The position numbers and the translations under genes are program-made. DNA of 64,000 bases from UBA8401 sp041665525 (GTDB lineage: Bacteria; Bacteroidota; Ignavibacteria; UBA10030; UBA8401). Positions 15,217 to 24,142 of this stretch are shown one piece after another (the stretch's first letter is position 1; each line of letters opens with the position of its first letter). The stretch is from the NCBI GenBank assembly GCA_041665525.1, contig JBAYIS010000004.1, positions 62,001 through 126,000 of the forward strand. The letters are read 5' to 3'. The notes under the pieces were generated by a model, which was not told where the DNA came from, did not search any database, and saw only the letters and a list, made by a program, of their open reading frames with translations.

Positions 15217-17784
15217 ATGTACTCCGTCCGTACTGTTGCCTTTCTAATCGTGCTGCAGATCGCACTCTGCTCTGCAGCATTTTCTCAAACAAGTGATTCC
15301 CTCTCCGTCCTTTCCGACTCGACAAAAACTTCGTCAGACTCACTTCAACAACCTTCCGGCGGCATCGATTCGGTTGTTGTCTACTCCGCGAATGATTCCA
15401 TCGTCTTTACCTTTGCTGATAAACATATGATGATTTTTGGAAAGGGGGACGTCCGCTTTAAGGACGTCAGCCTGAAATCCGAACGCATCGAGGTGAATTG
15501 GAATACCAACGAACTGGAATCGTACGGTGTGCTGGATACGGTGAAAGCACAACAAACCGATTCGCTGAAGGAACGCTATTCCGGAACCCCTGTAATGATC
15601 GAAGGGGCGGATAAGTACGAAGGATGGAAGATATCGTATAATTTCAAATCACAGCGCGGAAGGGTAACGCTGGGAGAAACTGCGGAAGATCAGGGATATT
15701 ACCAGGGTCAGCATATTAAGAAAGTCGGCAAGGATATGCTCTTTATCTCGGATGGATATTATTCTACGTGCGAATACGGCCATCCCCACTTTTATTTTTT
15801 CAGTCCTGAAATGCGCGTTACGGTGCGTGATAAAATCGTTGCACGTCCTATCTATCTCTATATCGCTGATGTTCCGGTCTTTGCACTGCCGTTCGGTGTC
15901 TTCCCCAGCCAGGGGGGCCGCCGCTCCGGCATTATTGCCCCTGCATTCGTGGATAAAGGTTCGCGCGGGACCGGATTGGAACACTTCGGATATTATTTTG
16001 CACTAAGCGACTATATGGATGCTGCCGTGGTCGGCGACTGGTTGACCAGTGGAACGTGGCGCGTCAGTCCGAACTTCCGGTACACAAAACGGTACGATTT
16101 TACCGGATCGCTCTCCGGTTATTATCAGCGTGCAATCGAGAATGAATCGAGGGATCCCGATTATCTGGACCGCGCAGATTATTACGCAAATCTTGTTCAC
16201 AATCAATCGTTCAATCCTACCACACACATGAGCGTGAATTTTTCCTTTGCCAGTTCCGAGAGTTTTAAACGGGCATTGACACGGCAGGAATACCTCAATC
16301 AAGAAATCATTTCCAACGCAACCCTCAGCAAGAATTGGGAGGGGACAAACAACAGCATGAGCATGAATATCAACCGCCGTCAGAACCTTGTCAACGGCTC
16401 CATAACAAATACACTTCCATCTGTTTCATTCAGCCATTCGCAAAGTTATCCGTTCAGATTCGGCAGTTCGAAAAATGCAGCCCGGTCGGACTATGCGTGG
16501 TACGAAATGATCGGTATGAGCTATGGAGGAAATTATCAGCGTGTGGATAATAAAACGCGCTCGGTCGATACGCTGCCATTTAATACCTATAATCGGCAGG
16601 GAATCAATCATTCACTCTCCTTTAATGCTGCGCCGAAAGCGGGATATTTCACGATTTCACCATACTTTAATTATAATGAAAAATGGTATGATAAAAGTCT
16701 TGCCATCGTAGGGAAGGATGCTTCCGGGAATCCTGTGACTGCAGATAAAAATGGTTTTGAAGCTGTGCGCACCTTTAGCATGGGTGTCGGCGCCTCAACA
16801 AAGTTGTACGGAATTTTGCAGCCGCCAATTCCCGGTGTTGCAGGATTCCGTCATACAGTGCTGCCTTCGGTGAGCTATAATTATCAGCCGGATTTCTCAG
16901 AAAAAACATACGGCTATTATACACGGTATCTCGATGCTGCAGGAAGAGAACAAAAGTTCAACAGGTTTCAGAAGGAAATTTATGGCGGTGCTTCGGCACA
17001 GGAGCAGCAGGCGATCAGTCTTTCTGTTGGGAATATCTTTGAAATGAAGACCTCAGCCAAGGACACATCGGAAAAAGAAAAAAAGTTTCAATTGATGAAC
17101 GTCAGCTTGGGGACAAGCTACAATTTTGCTGCGGACAGCTTCAATCTGGCGGATCTTTCCGTCAGCTATCGGACCGATATCGGACAATACTTGGGGATTA
17201 GCGGCAGCAGCACCTATCGCTTTTATGATTACAATCGGTCTGCCAACAGGCGTGTGAATAAATATTTAATCGAAGAGGGGAAAGGGATCGTTGAATTGAC
17301 GAATTTTTCGGTCAGTCTTTCTACATCGGTGCGCGGTGAAAAGAAGCAGGCGCAAACACAGCAGCAGGTCAACGACAGCACCCGTGTGGCGGATAACGAG
17401 CGGAACTTGAATGCAAGCGGTTACAAGGGTATCTATGATAATGCAGAGCCGGACTTCAGCATCCCATGGAGTCTCTCTCTTAATTTTAATTTCTCCCAAA
17501 ATCAGGAAAATCCGAACCATAAATTCCGGTCAGCGAACATCAGTGGTAACCTGGATTTTAATTTGACGGAGAACTGGAAATTCACAGCCACATCCAGCTA
17601 CGATCTTGTCACAAAACAATTCGCCGCTCCTCAGATTAACATCTCCCGCGATTTGCACTGCTGGCTGATGAACTTCTCCTGGAGCCCACTCGGTCCTTAT
17701 TCCGGCTACCGCTTCGAGATCCGCGTAAAAGCTCCGCAGTTGCAGGATATCAAAGTGACGAAACAGAATAATGATCGGTTGTAA
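15217..17784 (+). CDS. LptD/OstA-like outer-membrane LPS assembly protein
   Basis: About 855 aa from the ATG at 15217 (signal MYSVRTVAFLIVLQIALCSAAFSQ); the frame could start at GTG 15148. The N-terminal periplasmic part (about 60-200) is an OstA-like beta-jellyroll that guides LPS (SIVFTFADKHMMIFGKGDVRF, SLKSERIEVNWNTNEL). The remainder is a large aromatic beta-barrel with the LptD-family stretch PIYLYIADVPVFALPFGVFPSQGGRRSG near residue 225 and many alternating strands up to the C-terminus. It is longer than many proteobacterial LptDs and matches the Bacteroidota type. It supports an LPS-bearing outer membrane. No LptE is evident nearby. Confidence 0.85.
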   Translation: MYSVRTVAFLIVLQIALCSAAFSQTSDSLSVLSDSTKTSSDSLQQPSGGIDSVVVYSANDSIVFTFADKHMMIFGKGDVRFKDVSLKSERIEVNWNTNELESYGVLDTVKAQQTDSLKERYSGTPVMIEGADKYEGWKISYNFKSQRGRVTLGETAEDQGYYQGQHIKKVGKDMLFISDGYYSTCEYGHPHFYFFSPEMRVTVRDKIVARPIYLYIADVPVFALPFGVFPSQGGRRSGIIAPAFVDKGSRGTGLEHFGYYFALSDYMDAAVVGDWLTSGTWRVSPNFRYTKRYDFTGSLSGYYQRAIENESRDPDYLDRADYYANLVHNQSFNPTTHMSVNFSFASSESFKRALTRQEYLNQEIISNATLSKNWEGTNNSMSMNINRRQNLVNGSITNTLPSVSFSHSQSYPFRFGSSKNAARSDYAWYEMIGMSYGGNYQRVDNKTRSVDTLPFNTYNRQGINHSLSFNAAPKAGYFTISPYFNYNEKWYDKSLAIVGKDASGNPVTADKNGFEAVRTFSMGVGASTKLYGILQPPIPGVAGFRHTVLPSVSYNYQPDFSEKTYGYYTRYLDAAGREQKFNRFQKEIYGGASAQEQQAISLSVGNIFEMKTSAKDTSEKEKKFQLMNVSLGTSYNFAADSFNLADLSVSYRTDIGQYLGISGSSTYRFYDYNRSANRRVNKYLIEEGKGIVELTNFSVSLSTSVRGEKKQAQTQQQVNDSTRVADNERNLNASGYKGIYDNAEPDFSIPWSLSLNFNFSQNQENPNHKFRSANISGNLDFNLTENWKFTATSSYDLVTKQFAAPQINISRDLHCWLMNFSWSPLGPYSGYRFEIRVKAPQLQDIKVTKQNNDRL

Positions 17785-17811
17785 TTTGATGAAGTGGAAT
17801 TTGGAATAATA

Positions 17812-19908
17812 ATGAACCGCCTCTCCCTCGAAAAATCTCCCTATTTGCTTCAGCATGCTTCCAATCCTGTCGACTGGTACCCGTGGGGAGAGGAAGCTTT
17901 CCTGAAAGCGAAGCAAGAGAATAAACCGATCTTCCTTTCGATTGGATACTCCACCTGCCATTGGTGCCACGTGATGGAACGGGAATCGTTCGAGAATGAA
18001 GCGATCGCTTCTGTGATGAACAAGTACTTCATCAACATCAAAGTGGATCGGGAAGAACGTCCGGATGTCGATAAAGTATACATGTCCGCAGTGCAGACAA
18101 TGATGGGACAGGGCGGCTGGCCACTCACTGTTTTTCTGACACCGGACCTAAAGCCGTTCTACGGCGGTACATATTTTCCGCCAAAAGATGCACACGGACG
18201 ACCGGGTCTGCCAACATTGTTGGAAAGGATACACGACGTGTGGCAGAACGAACGGGAGGATGTCATACATTCCGGCGAAGAGCTCACAAAACAGTTGCAG
18301 CATCGGCATTATATAGAGAGCAAGAATACTGAGATTGATGAGACCATTCTGAAACGGACCTATCATCAATTGGCTGCAGGATATGACCCAAAATATTCCG
18401 GATTCGGAAGCGGGACGAAATTTCCCAGGCCGGTCGTATTGAATTTCCTGTTCCGATACTATTATAGGACGAAGGATGCAGAAGCGCTGAAAATGTCGCT
18501 GACAACGTTGATGGCGATGGCGAGCGGAGGCATGGTCGATCATTTGGCCGGTGGTTTTCATCGATACTCCGTTGATCCGCAGTGGAGAATACCTCATTTT
18601 GAAAAAATGTTGTATGACCAGGCGCAGCTTGTCCAATCATATCTTGATGCCTATCAAATAACTCACGACGGATTCTATGCAGCGATAGCGCGTGAAACAC
18701 TGGACTATGTTCTGCGAGATTTAACCGCTCCCGAAGGTGGATTCTATTCAGCAGAAGATGCTGACAGTATCGATCCAATGAATGTCGAGAACCGAGTGGA
18801 AGGAGCATTCTATGTCTGGAAGAAATCCGAGGTTGATGGAGTTCTTTCCGTCGAAGAGTCCGCCGTTTTCTGTCACCATTTTTCAGTCGAGGTTCAAGGA
18901 AATGCCCTCAGCGATCCGCATCAGGAATTCGTACAAAAAAACATTCTGTTCAATCCATTCACCATCGAACAAACAGCAGTACATCTTTCGATGAATCCTT
19001 CACATGCAGAACAATTGTTGGCATCCGCAAAAAAGAAACTGCTCGACGTTAGGAACACTCGTCCCCGGCCGTTGAGGGATGACAAAGTGCTCACCTCCTG
19101 GAACGGATTGATGATCGGAGCTTGTGCCAGAGCATCGGCGATCTTACAGGATGAGCATTATCTTCAGACCGCCATTAAGGCTGCCGAATTCCTCTATACG
19201 ACGATGTATAGTGCGGAGAAGAAAACATTGTTTCGCCGGTACAGGGAACAAGAAGTGAAATTTGAAGCTCATCTGGACGATTATTCTTTTGTTGCATCCG
19301 GATTGTTGGAACTATTCAAAGCAACCGGCGATATGCGGTGGCTGCTTTGGGCTGACGAACTGGTCGGCACAATGATAACACTGTTTTGGGATTCGGCGGA
19401 AGGAGGATTCTACGATACCTCCGGTAAGGATCCATCTATCCTTGTTCGAATGAAGGAAGCATATGACGGTGCGGAGCCGACCGGGAACTCAATCGCGGTT
19501 ATGGTTCTGCTTCAACTATATCATTATACAAATAATGAATCCCTGAAGGGTTATGCGATAAAGACGCTGAAATATTTTTGTACGTTGCTAGGGCAATCTC
19601 CGCAGATTATGCCCCAACTGATGGCGGCGGTCGAATACTTCATATCCCCTCCGGAACATCTTGTGATTGCCGTCGAGAATATCAGTGATGCAAAACAAAT
19701 GATCCGTGCCGCGTCGGATGTCTTTACCCCGAACTTGAATATTGTAGTATTGAACGATCAGGCAAAGAAGTATTTTTCTTCCCGTTTACCGTTCATGACT
19801 GATATGAAACCGGTGAACGCTCGTGCGACTTCGTACCTGTGCAGGCACTATGCATGTCAGTTGCCCGTCGTTGAAGCGGAAGAATTACATCGGCAATTAA
19901 TTCACTAA
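17812..19908 (+). CDS. Thioredoxin-domain protein of the DUF255/YyaL (spermatogenesis-associated protein 20) family
   Basis: 698 aa from the ATG at 17812; a GTG at 17794 would add six residues. The N-terminal Trx-like domain has SPYLLQHASNPVDWYPWGEEA and the double-Cys motif STCHWCHVM, then NIKVDREERPDVD and GQGGWPLTVFLTPD. The rest is an alpha/alpha toroid like the six-hairpin glycosidases and N-acylglucosamine 2-epimerases (PHFEKMLYDQAQL, YSAEDADS, DDKVLTSWNGLMI, ATSYLCRHYACQLPV). The family is widespread, and its reaction is not settled. Redox or sugar-related roles have been proposed. It follows the LptD-like gene with a 27-bp gap. Confidence 0.92.
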   Translation: MNRLSLEKSPYLLQHASNPVDWYPWGEEAFLKAKQENKPIFLSIGYSTCHWCHVMERESFENEAIASVMNKYFINIKVDREERPDVDKVYMSAVQTMMGQGGWPLTVFLTPDLKPFYGGTYFPPKDAHGRPGLPTLLERIHDVWQNEREDVIHSGEELTKQLQHRHYIESKNTEIDETILKRTYHQLAAGYDPKYSGFGSGTKFPRPVVLNFLFRYYYRTKDAEALKMSLTTLMAMASGGMVDHLAGGFHRYSVDPQWRIPHFEKMLYDQAQLVQSYLDAYQITHDGFYAAIARETLDYVLRDLTAPEGGFYSAEDADSIDPMNVENRVEGAFYVWKKSEVDGVLSVEESAVFCHHFSVEVQGNALSDPHQEFVQKNILFNPFTIEQTAVHLSMNPSHAEQLLASAKKKLLDVRNTRPRPLRDDKVLTSWNGLMIGACARASAILQDEHYLQTAIKAAEFLYTTMYSAEKKTLFRRYREQEVKFEAHLDDYSFVASGLLELFKATGDMRWLLWADELVGTMITLFWDSAEGGFYDTSGKDPSILVRMKEAYDGAEPTGNSIAVMVLLQLYHYTNNESLKGYAIKTLKYFCTLLGQSPQIMPQLMAAVEYFISPPEHLVIAVENISDAKQMIRAASDVFTPNLNIVVLNDQAKKYFSSRLPFMTDMKPVNARATSYLCRHYACQLPVVEAEELHRQLIH

Positions 19909-20010
19909 TGGACACACTGCTGTCCTGTGTTTGGTCTGTGTGAGAATTTGTCCTACAGGGTCGTAGGAATGAAGAAATGCATTGAAAAACACAAAATTTC
20001 TTATTGCAAG

Positions 20011-20040
20011 TTGAGTTCTCTCTCTTTATCTTGATAATAT
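20011..20040 (+). promoter_or_regulatory. Possible promoter upstream of the STAS gene
   Basis: TTGAGT (20011-20016) and TAATAT (20035-20040) are separated by 18 bp in an A/T-rich part of the 190-bp gap between the DUF255 gene and the STAS gene, about 60 bp before the start codon. It resembles a sigma-70 site. FCB-group promoters often differ from this consensus, so this is weak. The same gap holds a small stem, TCCTAC/GTAGGA, at 19951-19968. Confidence 0.3.
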
Positions 20041-20098
20041 ATCATAGTTGACTGCGGTCATAGCGCCGTAATTTCACATACTGATAAGGGCTAGTACG

Positions 20099-20446
20099 AT
20101 GAAAATAAAATCTTCAACGCTGGATGACGGCAATGTCGTTGTTCTTGAACCGAAAGGTTCGTTGGTCGGCGGGGATGAGACAGACGAATTGAAAAAAACT
20201 GTCGCAGCGTTATTGGAACGGGGGAATCGGAAATTGATCGTTGATCTTGGCGATGTGGAATACCTCAATTCATCCGCAATCGGGGCACTTGTTTCTGCAC
20301 ATACCTCCTATCTAAATCGGCAGGGGAAACTGATTCTCTGCAATGTCAACAAAAGTATCACCAATGTTTTCGTCGTTACAAAACTGGCGACGATTTTCAC
20401 TACCGCGGAAAAGCGCGAAGATGCGATTTACGCGATTGCTAAGTAA
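20099..20446 (+). CDS. STAS-domain anti-sigma factor antagonist
   Basis: 115 aa, essentially a single STAS domain of the SpoIIAA/RsbV type. It has strands VVVLEPKGSLVGGDE and RKLIVDLGDVEYLNSSAIGALVSAH. The SSAIG turn holds the serine that partner kinases phosphorylate in this family. The start is supported by AAGGG upstream. Anti-sigma antagonists bind and block an anti-sigma kinase when unphosphorylated. No SpoIIAB/RsbW-like kinase or PP2C phosphatase occurs in the window, so the partner is elsewhere. It sits 43 bp before the ExbB gene and could be read with it. Confidence 0.9.
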   Translation: MKIKSSTLDDGNVVVLEPKGSLVGGDETDELKKTVAALLERGNRKLIVDLGDVEYLNSSAIGALVSAHTSYLNRQGKLILCNVNKSITNVFVVTKLATIFTTAEKREDAIYAIAK

Positions 20447-20489
20447 ATAACGTTTAACTACTATTTTTTACATTACAAGGAGTCGATTT

Positions 20490-21212
20490 ATGAAACAAGG
20501 TTCACTCAACTTCGTCATTATTTTCGGTGCGTTCGTGCTGGGATTTTTGATCTATGAATACATGTTGCCGCAGTTCGTTAAAGACGGCGGTTATCTTGTT
20601 ATCGGTCTAGTCGCATTGTCTATTATGGTCATCACGTATGTTATTGAGCGGCTTCTTTCGCTGAAAAAAGCAGGCGGCCGCGGTCCGTTGCCGAAATACC
20701 TGAAAACCCTCGTCACCAACCTTAATACCAATGATATCGCAGCAGCGATCTCGGCATGTGATGCACAGCGAGGCTCCCTTGCCAATATCGTGAAAACCGG
20801 TTTAGAACGTCATCAGGAACTGATGCCCAAAAAGGATATGAATAAAAAAGAGAAGATGGAGGAAGTGAAGCGCGTAATTGAAGAAGCAACAATGCTGGAA
20901 ATGCCGATTTTGGAACGGAACCTGATTTCTCTTTCAACAATTGCTTCTATTTCAACCATGTGGGGTTTGCTCGGAACGGTGCTTGGTATGATCCGTTCTT
21001 TCGCTGCGTTGGCAAAAGCCGGAGCGACAGACGCCGCCGCGCTGTCTCTTGGTATTTCTGAGGCACTGATTAATACAGCCGGTGGTATTGCTATTGCCAT
21101 CATGGCAATCGTTGCATACAACTACTTCACCACCAAGATCGACGGTATGACGTATATGATTGATGAAGCGAGCAAAGACATCCTGATGAACCTGCAGTCC
21201 AAACACGAATAA
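20490..21212 (+). CDS. MotA/TolQ/ExbB-family proton channel protein
   Basis: 240 aa inner-membrane protein. Hydrophobic segments lie at about 5-25, 30-50, 150-175 and 195-215. The core motif LISLSTIASISTMWGLLGTVLGMIRSF is followed by GISEALINTAGGIAIAIMAIVAYNYF, which together form the ion-channel helices of ExbB/TolQ. A long basic cytoplasmic loop (about 55-145) is usual. It is preceded by AAGGAG and starts a tight run ExbB-ExbD-ExbD-TonB, so it should power TonB with the proton motive force. Confidence 0.93.
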   Translation: MKQGSLNFVIIFGAFVLGFLIYEYMLPQFVKDGGYLVIGLVALSIMVITYVIERLLSLKKAGGRGPLPKYLKTLVTNLNTNDIAAAISACDAQRGSLANIVKTGLERHQELMPKKDMNKKEKMEEVKRVIEEATMLEMPILERNLISLSTIASISTMWGLLGTVLGMIRSFAALAKAGATDAAALSLGISEALINTAGGIAIAIMAIVAYNYFTTKIDGMTYMIDEASKDILMNLQSKHE

Positions 21213-21229
21213 TTTAAAGCGGAGCCGCT

Positions 21230-21685
21230 ATGTCAAAATCGAAACGAGTCGGGTTCAAATTAGATATGACCCCGATGGTGGATGTCGGCTTTCTATTGTT
21301 GACGTTCTTTATGTTATCGACAACATTCAAACCGCAGGATGTTGCCGAAGTATCGATCCCCGTATCTCATTCCGCCTTCAAACTGCCGGACATCGATGTG
21401 ATGACGGTAACGGTGGACAAGGAAGGGAATGTGTTTCTCGGCGTCGATAACCAAAATCTTCGCGGAGCATTGTTTGGTCCTCAATATGTATTGAAAGCGG
21501 GAGTTGAAGTCACATTGCAGGAACTTCCTGAACTGCTTCGCAATGCGCGTATCCGGAACCCGAAACTTCGAACCGTGATTAAAGCGGATCGGGAGTCAGA
21601 GTATAAAGTGATCCAAAGTGTTATGGAAACTCTCCAGAAAGAAAATATCACACGGTTCAATCTGGTAACGGATCTGGAAAAATAA
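21230..21685 (+). CDS. ExbD/TolR-family protein (first copy)
   Basis: 151 aa with a short cytoplasmic N-terminus, one membrane helix (MVDVGFLLLTFFMLSTTF) containing the protonatable Asp of the LDMTPMVDV motif, and a periplasmic domain. The periplasmic part carries KEGNVFLGVDNQNLRG and RTVIKADRESEYKVIQSVMETLQKENITRFNLVTD, the ExbD dimer fold. It differs clearly from the second copy downstream and probably forms a hetero-pair with it around the ExbB pentamer. It lies 17 bp after exbB and 19 bp before the second copy. Confidence 0.93.
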   Translation: MSKSKRVGFKLDMTPMVDVGFLLLTFFMLSTTFKPQDVAEVSIPVSHSAFKLPDIDVMTVTVDKEGNVFLGVDNQNLRGALFGPQYVLKAGVEVTLQELPELLRNARIRNPKLRTVIKADRESEYKVIQSVMETLQKENITRFNLVTDLEK

Positions 21686-21704
21686 TTTTTAGGAGTAACG
21701 ACCT

Positions 21705-22214
21705 ATGGCAGATGTAGATTTATCGCAATCGAAAGGAAAACAAAAACACGGCGGGAAGAAGAAGCGTAAACGCATCAATGTACGCATCGATATGACGCCG
21801 ATGGTGGACGTGGCGTTTCTGCTGTTGACCTTTTTCATGCTGACGACATCAATGAGCAAGCCTCAGACGATGGAGATCAACTTACCCCCGTCGGATACCA
21901 AAGCGGACGTCGCCGAATCCAATCTTTTAACGCTCCGCATTACAGAAGATTTTCGAGTTTTCTGGAATGTCGGTACGGAAAAGCCGGTAACAGTGGATGG
22001 GGCAAATAAAAAAGAACGACTGATCAACCTGGGTAAATTACTGAAAGAACGGAGTCGAGCGAATCCTAAATTGATCACCTTGATCAAAGTGGATGGCAAG
22101 GCGAAGTATATTGATATGGTGGATGTGATGGACGAACTGAACATCAACGATATATCCCGCTTCAGTCTTGCGCCGATGGAAGATAAAGACAAAAAAGAAA
22201 TAGGTACATTGTAA
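21705..22214 (+). CDS. ExbD/TolR-family protein (second copy)
   Basis: 169 aa. The N-terminus is strongly basic (KQKHGGKKKRKRINVRI) ahead of the membrane helix DMTPMVDVAFLLLTFFMLTTSM with the essential Asp. The periplasmic domain has NLLTLRITEDFRVFWNVGTEKPV and TLIKVDGKAKYIDMVDVMDELNINDISRFSLAPM. Two adjacent exbD genes are common in Bacteroidota Ton operons. The start has GGAG upstream (TAGGAGTAACGACC). An 8-bp stem overlaps its stop codon. Confidence 0.93.
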   Translation: MADVDLSQSKGKQKHGGKKKRKRINVRIDMTPMVDVAFLLLTFFMLTTSMSKPQTMEINLPPSDTKADVAESNLLTLRITEDFRVFWNVGTEKPVTVDGANKKERLINLGKLLKERSRANPKLITLIKVDGKAKYIDMVDVMDELNINDISRFSLAPMEDKDKKEIGTL

Positions 22215-22232
22215 TTGTCGAAGAACAATGTA
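22205..22232 (+). promoter_or_regulatory. Stem-loop overlapping the second exbD stop, upstream of tonB
   Basis: TACATTGT (22205-22212) pairs with ACAATGTA (22225-22232) around a 12-nt loop. The left arm includes part of the TAA stop, and tonB starts 20 nt further on behind GGAG. There is no T-tract, so it is not a terminator. It could affect coupling or mRNA processing between the channel genes and tonB. Confidence 0.4.
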
Positions 22233-22251
22233 ATTCAATGGAGATAGTATT

Positions 22252-22986
22252 ATGGCAATAACAACAACCGAGAAACTAGGCTACGGGTATCAAGAGCTGC
22301 GGTTGCTATCCAGAAAGTATTCCGTTACCGCCTTGATCATCGCAGGGAGTTTCCATTTTTTTGGGATGGGAGCCTATTACGGTGTGCAGGCATTGCTCGA
22401 AGAAGACGAACCCGTGTATTCCGTCCGGATTATGAAATACAGCGACCTCGGCCCGCCTCCGTCCATCACCAACTCCCAGGCAGCGCCGGCCGTTTCCGTG
22501 GAAGCGCCAGTGGCAAAACCCACCGTCGGTACACCAGTGCCTGTTCCGGATGCTGAAATCAACCCGGAACAGACGATTGCAACACAGGAGGAGATGGCAT
22601 CTACGGCGCCGATCGGTGATGGTGAAGGAGCCGGAGGACCGGTGGAAATTGAATCTGATATTAAGATTGAAGAAGACGGACCGCCACCGGATTTTGTGCC
22701 GGTGGAAAAACAACCGCAGCCTCTTCCGGGGAATAATCCCGCTCCGGTTTATCCAGAGATTGCCCGCAGGGCCGGTGTCGAGGGAACCGTATGGGTGAAG
22801 ATTTGGGTCGATAAAGAAGGAAATCCGAAAAAGGCGCAAGTGTTGAAATCGGATGCAGAACTGTTCAATCAGCCGGCAATTGATGCCGCAATGAAGTGGA
22901 AATTCACCCCCGCCATTATGAACAACGGCCCCGTTGCAGTGTGGGTCTCAATTCCATTCAAATTTAAATTGAACGCTGGGCGGTAA
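22252..22986 (+). CDS. TonB-family energy transducer
   Basis: 244 aa. Topology is a short cytoplasmic N-terminus, one membrane helix (TALIIAGSFHFFGMGAYYGVQAL), then a Pro/Ala/Glu-rich periplasmic spacer (about 60-155) and a C-terminal TonB domain. That domain has the canonical PVYPEIARRAGVEGTVWVKIWVDKEGN, AIDAAMKWKFTPAIMNNGPVAVWVSIPFKF. It should link the ExbB/ExbD motor encoded just upstream to TonB-dependent receptors or another envelope partner. No TonB-dependent receptor gene is in the window. The GGAG site lies just ahead of the ATG. Confidence 0.93.
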   Translation: MAITTTEKLGYGYQELRLLSRKYSVTALIIAGSFHFFGMGAYYGVQALLEEDEPVYSVRIMKYSDLGPPPSITNSQAAPAVSVEAPVAKPTVGTPVPVPDAEINPEQTIATQEEMASTAPIGDGEGAGGPVEIESDIKIEEDGPPPDFVPVEKQPQPLPGNNPAPVYPEIARRAGVEGTVWVKIWVDKEGNPKKAQVLKSDAELFNQPAIDAAMKWKFTPAIMNNGPVAVWVSIPFKFKLNAGR

Positions 22987-22994
22987 CGGTTACG

Positions 22995-23213
22995 ATGGAT
23001 CCTTCGAAAATTTTTGTGTACTTCGGGTATGCAATGTCGGGTGTGTTCTTGGTGATGGGGGTGTATGTGCTTTTCTTCTTCCCGGAAGAGATCCATCTTC
23101 CGGGAAAGTTCCGCGTGATGTTCGGTGTTGTGCTTCTTCTGTACAGTGTTTATCGTTTCATTTCACTCCGAATCAAACAACGGCAAGCAGATGAAGAACA
23201 TCAGTTTGAATAG
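22995..23213 (+). CDS. Small two-helix membrane protein of the Ton operon
   Basis: 72 aa with two predicted membrane helices (IFVYFGYAMSGVFLVMGVYVLFFF and VMFGVVLLLYSVYRFISL) joined by a short charged loop, and a polar C-terminus (RIKQRQADEEHQFE). It starts 8 bp after tonB, and its end overlaps the next gene's start by 23 bp in another frame. I know small proteins of this shape between tonB and a PstS-like gene in Bacteroidota, but no function. It may be an accessory of the ExbB/D complex. Confidence 0.7.
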   Translation: MDPSKIFVYFGYAMSGVFLVMGVYVLFFFPEEIHLPGKFRVMFGVVLLLYSVYRFISLRIKQRQADEEHQFE

Positions 23214-24129
23214 CATACGTCGTTTGTTCTTCGCTCTTACTTCCGCAGTACTCGTCATGTCGTGTTCCAGTGAAAAACGTGAAACGCTCACCAGCGGAAC
23301 GTTTACGATGATTACATCGGAAGACCTCTTTCCGGTTATTGATATTCAAGCGACCGATTTCCAACGGATGTATGACCAGGTTACAATCAACAATATTTCT
23401 GCTTCCACGCGGGAGGCGTTCGTTCAGCTCTTGAACGACAGCATCAAATTGGTCGTGTGTGCCCGTCCGTTGAATAACGAAGAACGTACCGTTGCGGTAA
23501 AGAATGAGTTTGAGATCGATTCTGTGAAGATCGCGTATGACGGTGTTGCCGTCATTGTGAATGAAAAAAATGCATTGACGAGACTGACGACGGTTGAATT
23601 AAAAGATATCCTTACCGGTGCGACGGGACGATGGTCCGCTGTAAAGGGATCGCGGCTTTCCAGTGCTGTTGTGATCGCCATGGGTGATCCGAACAGCGGA
23701 GTGCATGAGTTTATGAAAACACGTGTCGCCGGAGACGTACCGCTGTCGAACACTGTTGTTTCGTGTGCGAATACTCCCGAAGTACTGGCATTGGTGAACG
23801 ACCGACCGAATGCGATCGGATGCATCGGCACGGCATGGTTATCGAAATTGCCCCAAGGCGTTCGCGTGCTGGAGATCGGCGATCCGCAATTCCGGCGCGA
23901 TAGTACATCCACAACGATGGAATATTTTCAACCGCACCAGGCGTACATCTATCAACGGTATTACCCGCTGACACGGACCATTTATATTTATTCCCTGAAT
24001 GTCGGCAAGGGACCGGGGTTAGGATTTACATCGTTCGCTGCAAGTTCCGACGGCCAGAAAATTATTGTTTCCAACGGTTTGGTCCCGGCCACGATGCCGG
24101 TCCGGCTGGTTCAATTAAATACCCCATAA
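23191..24129 (+). CDS. PstS-like periplasmic binding lipoprotein
   Basis: 312 aa from the ATG at 23191, within the end of the preceding small gene. The N-terminal signal ends in the lipobox VMSC. The mature protein is of the PBP-like (PF12849) PstS class: TREAFVQLLNDSIKLVVCARPLNNEE, VAVIVNEKNALTRLTTVELKDILTGATGRWSAV, DPNSGVHEFMKTRV and NAIGCIGTAWLSKL. No PstC, PstA or PstB gene is nearby; instead it follows a Ton motor and precedes a TPR gene. A role in phosphate capture is therefore uncertain. It may sense or bind another anion, or act in Ton complex assembly. Confidence 0.85.
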   Translation: MKNISLNSIRRLFFALTSAVLVMSCSSEKRETLTSGTFTMITSEDLFPVIDIQATDFQRMYDQVTINNISASTREAFVQLLNDSIKLVVCARPLNNEERTVAVKNEFEIDSVKIAYDGVAVIVNEKNALTRLTTVELKDILTGATGRWSAVKGSRLSSAVVIAMGDPNSGVHEFMKTRVAGDVPLSNTVVSCANTPEVLALVNDRPNAIGCIGTAWLSKLPQGVRVLEIGDPQFRRDSTSTTMEYFQPHQAYIYQRYYPLTRTIYIYSLNVGKGPGLGFTSFAASSDGQKIIVSNGLVPATMPVRLVQLNTP

Positions 24130-24142
24130 TCGCAAAGGAAGA

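Noticed and set aside
18284..18808. Minus-strand open frame (174 codons) inside the DUF255 gene
   Set aside because: The plus-strand gene is a full, conserved protein; the antisense translation shows no recognisable features.
19909..20098. Search for a small RNA or tRNA in the gap between the DUF255 and STAS genes
   Set aside because: Only a short TCCTAC/GTAGGA stem and a possible promoter are visible; no cloverleaf or strong terminator.
22306..22839. Minus-strand open frame (177 codons) opposite tonB
   Set aside because: The His/Arg-rich product is the reverse reading of the Pro/Ala/Glu-rich TonB spacer, so it is a composition artefact.
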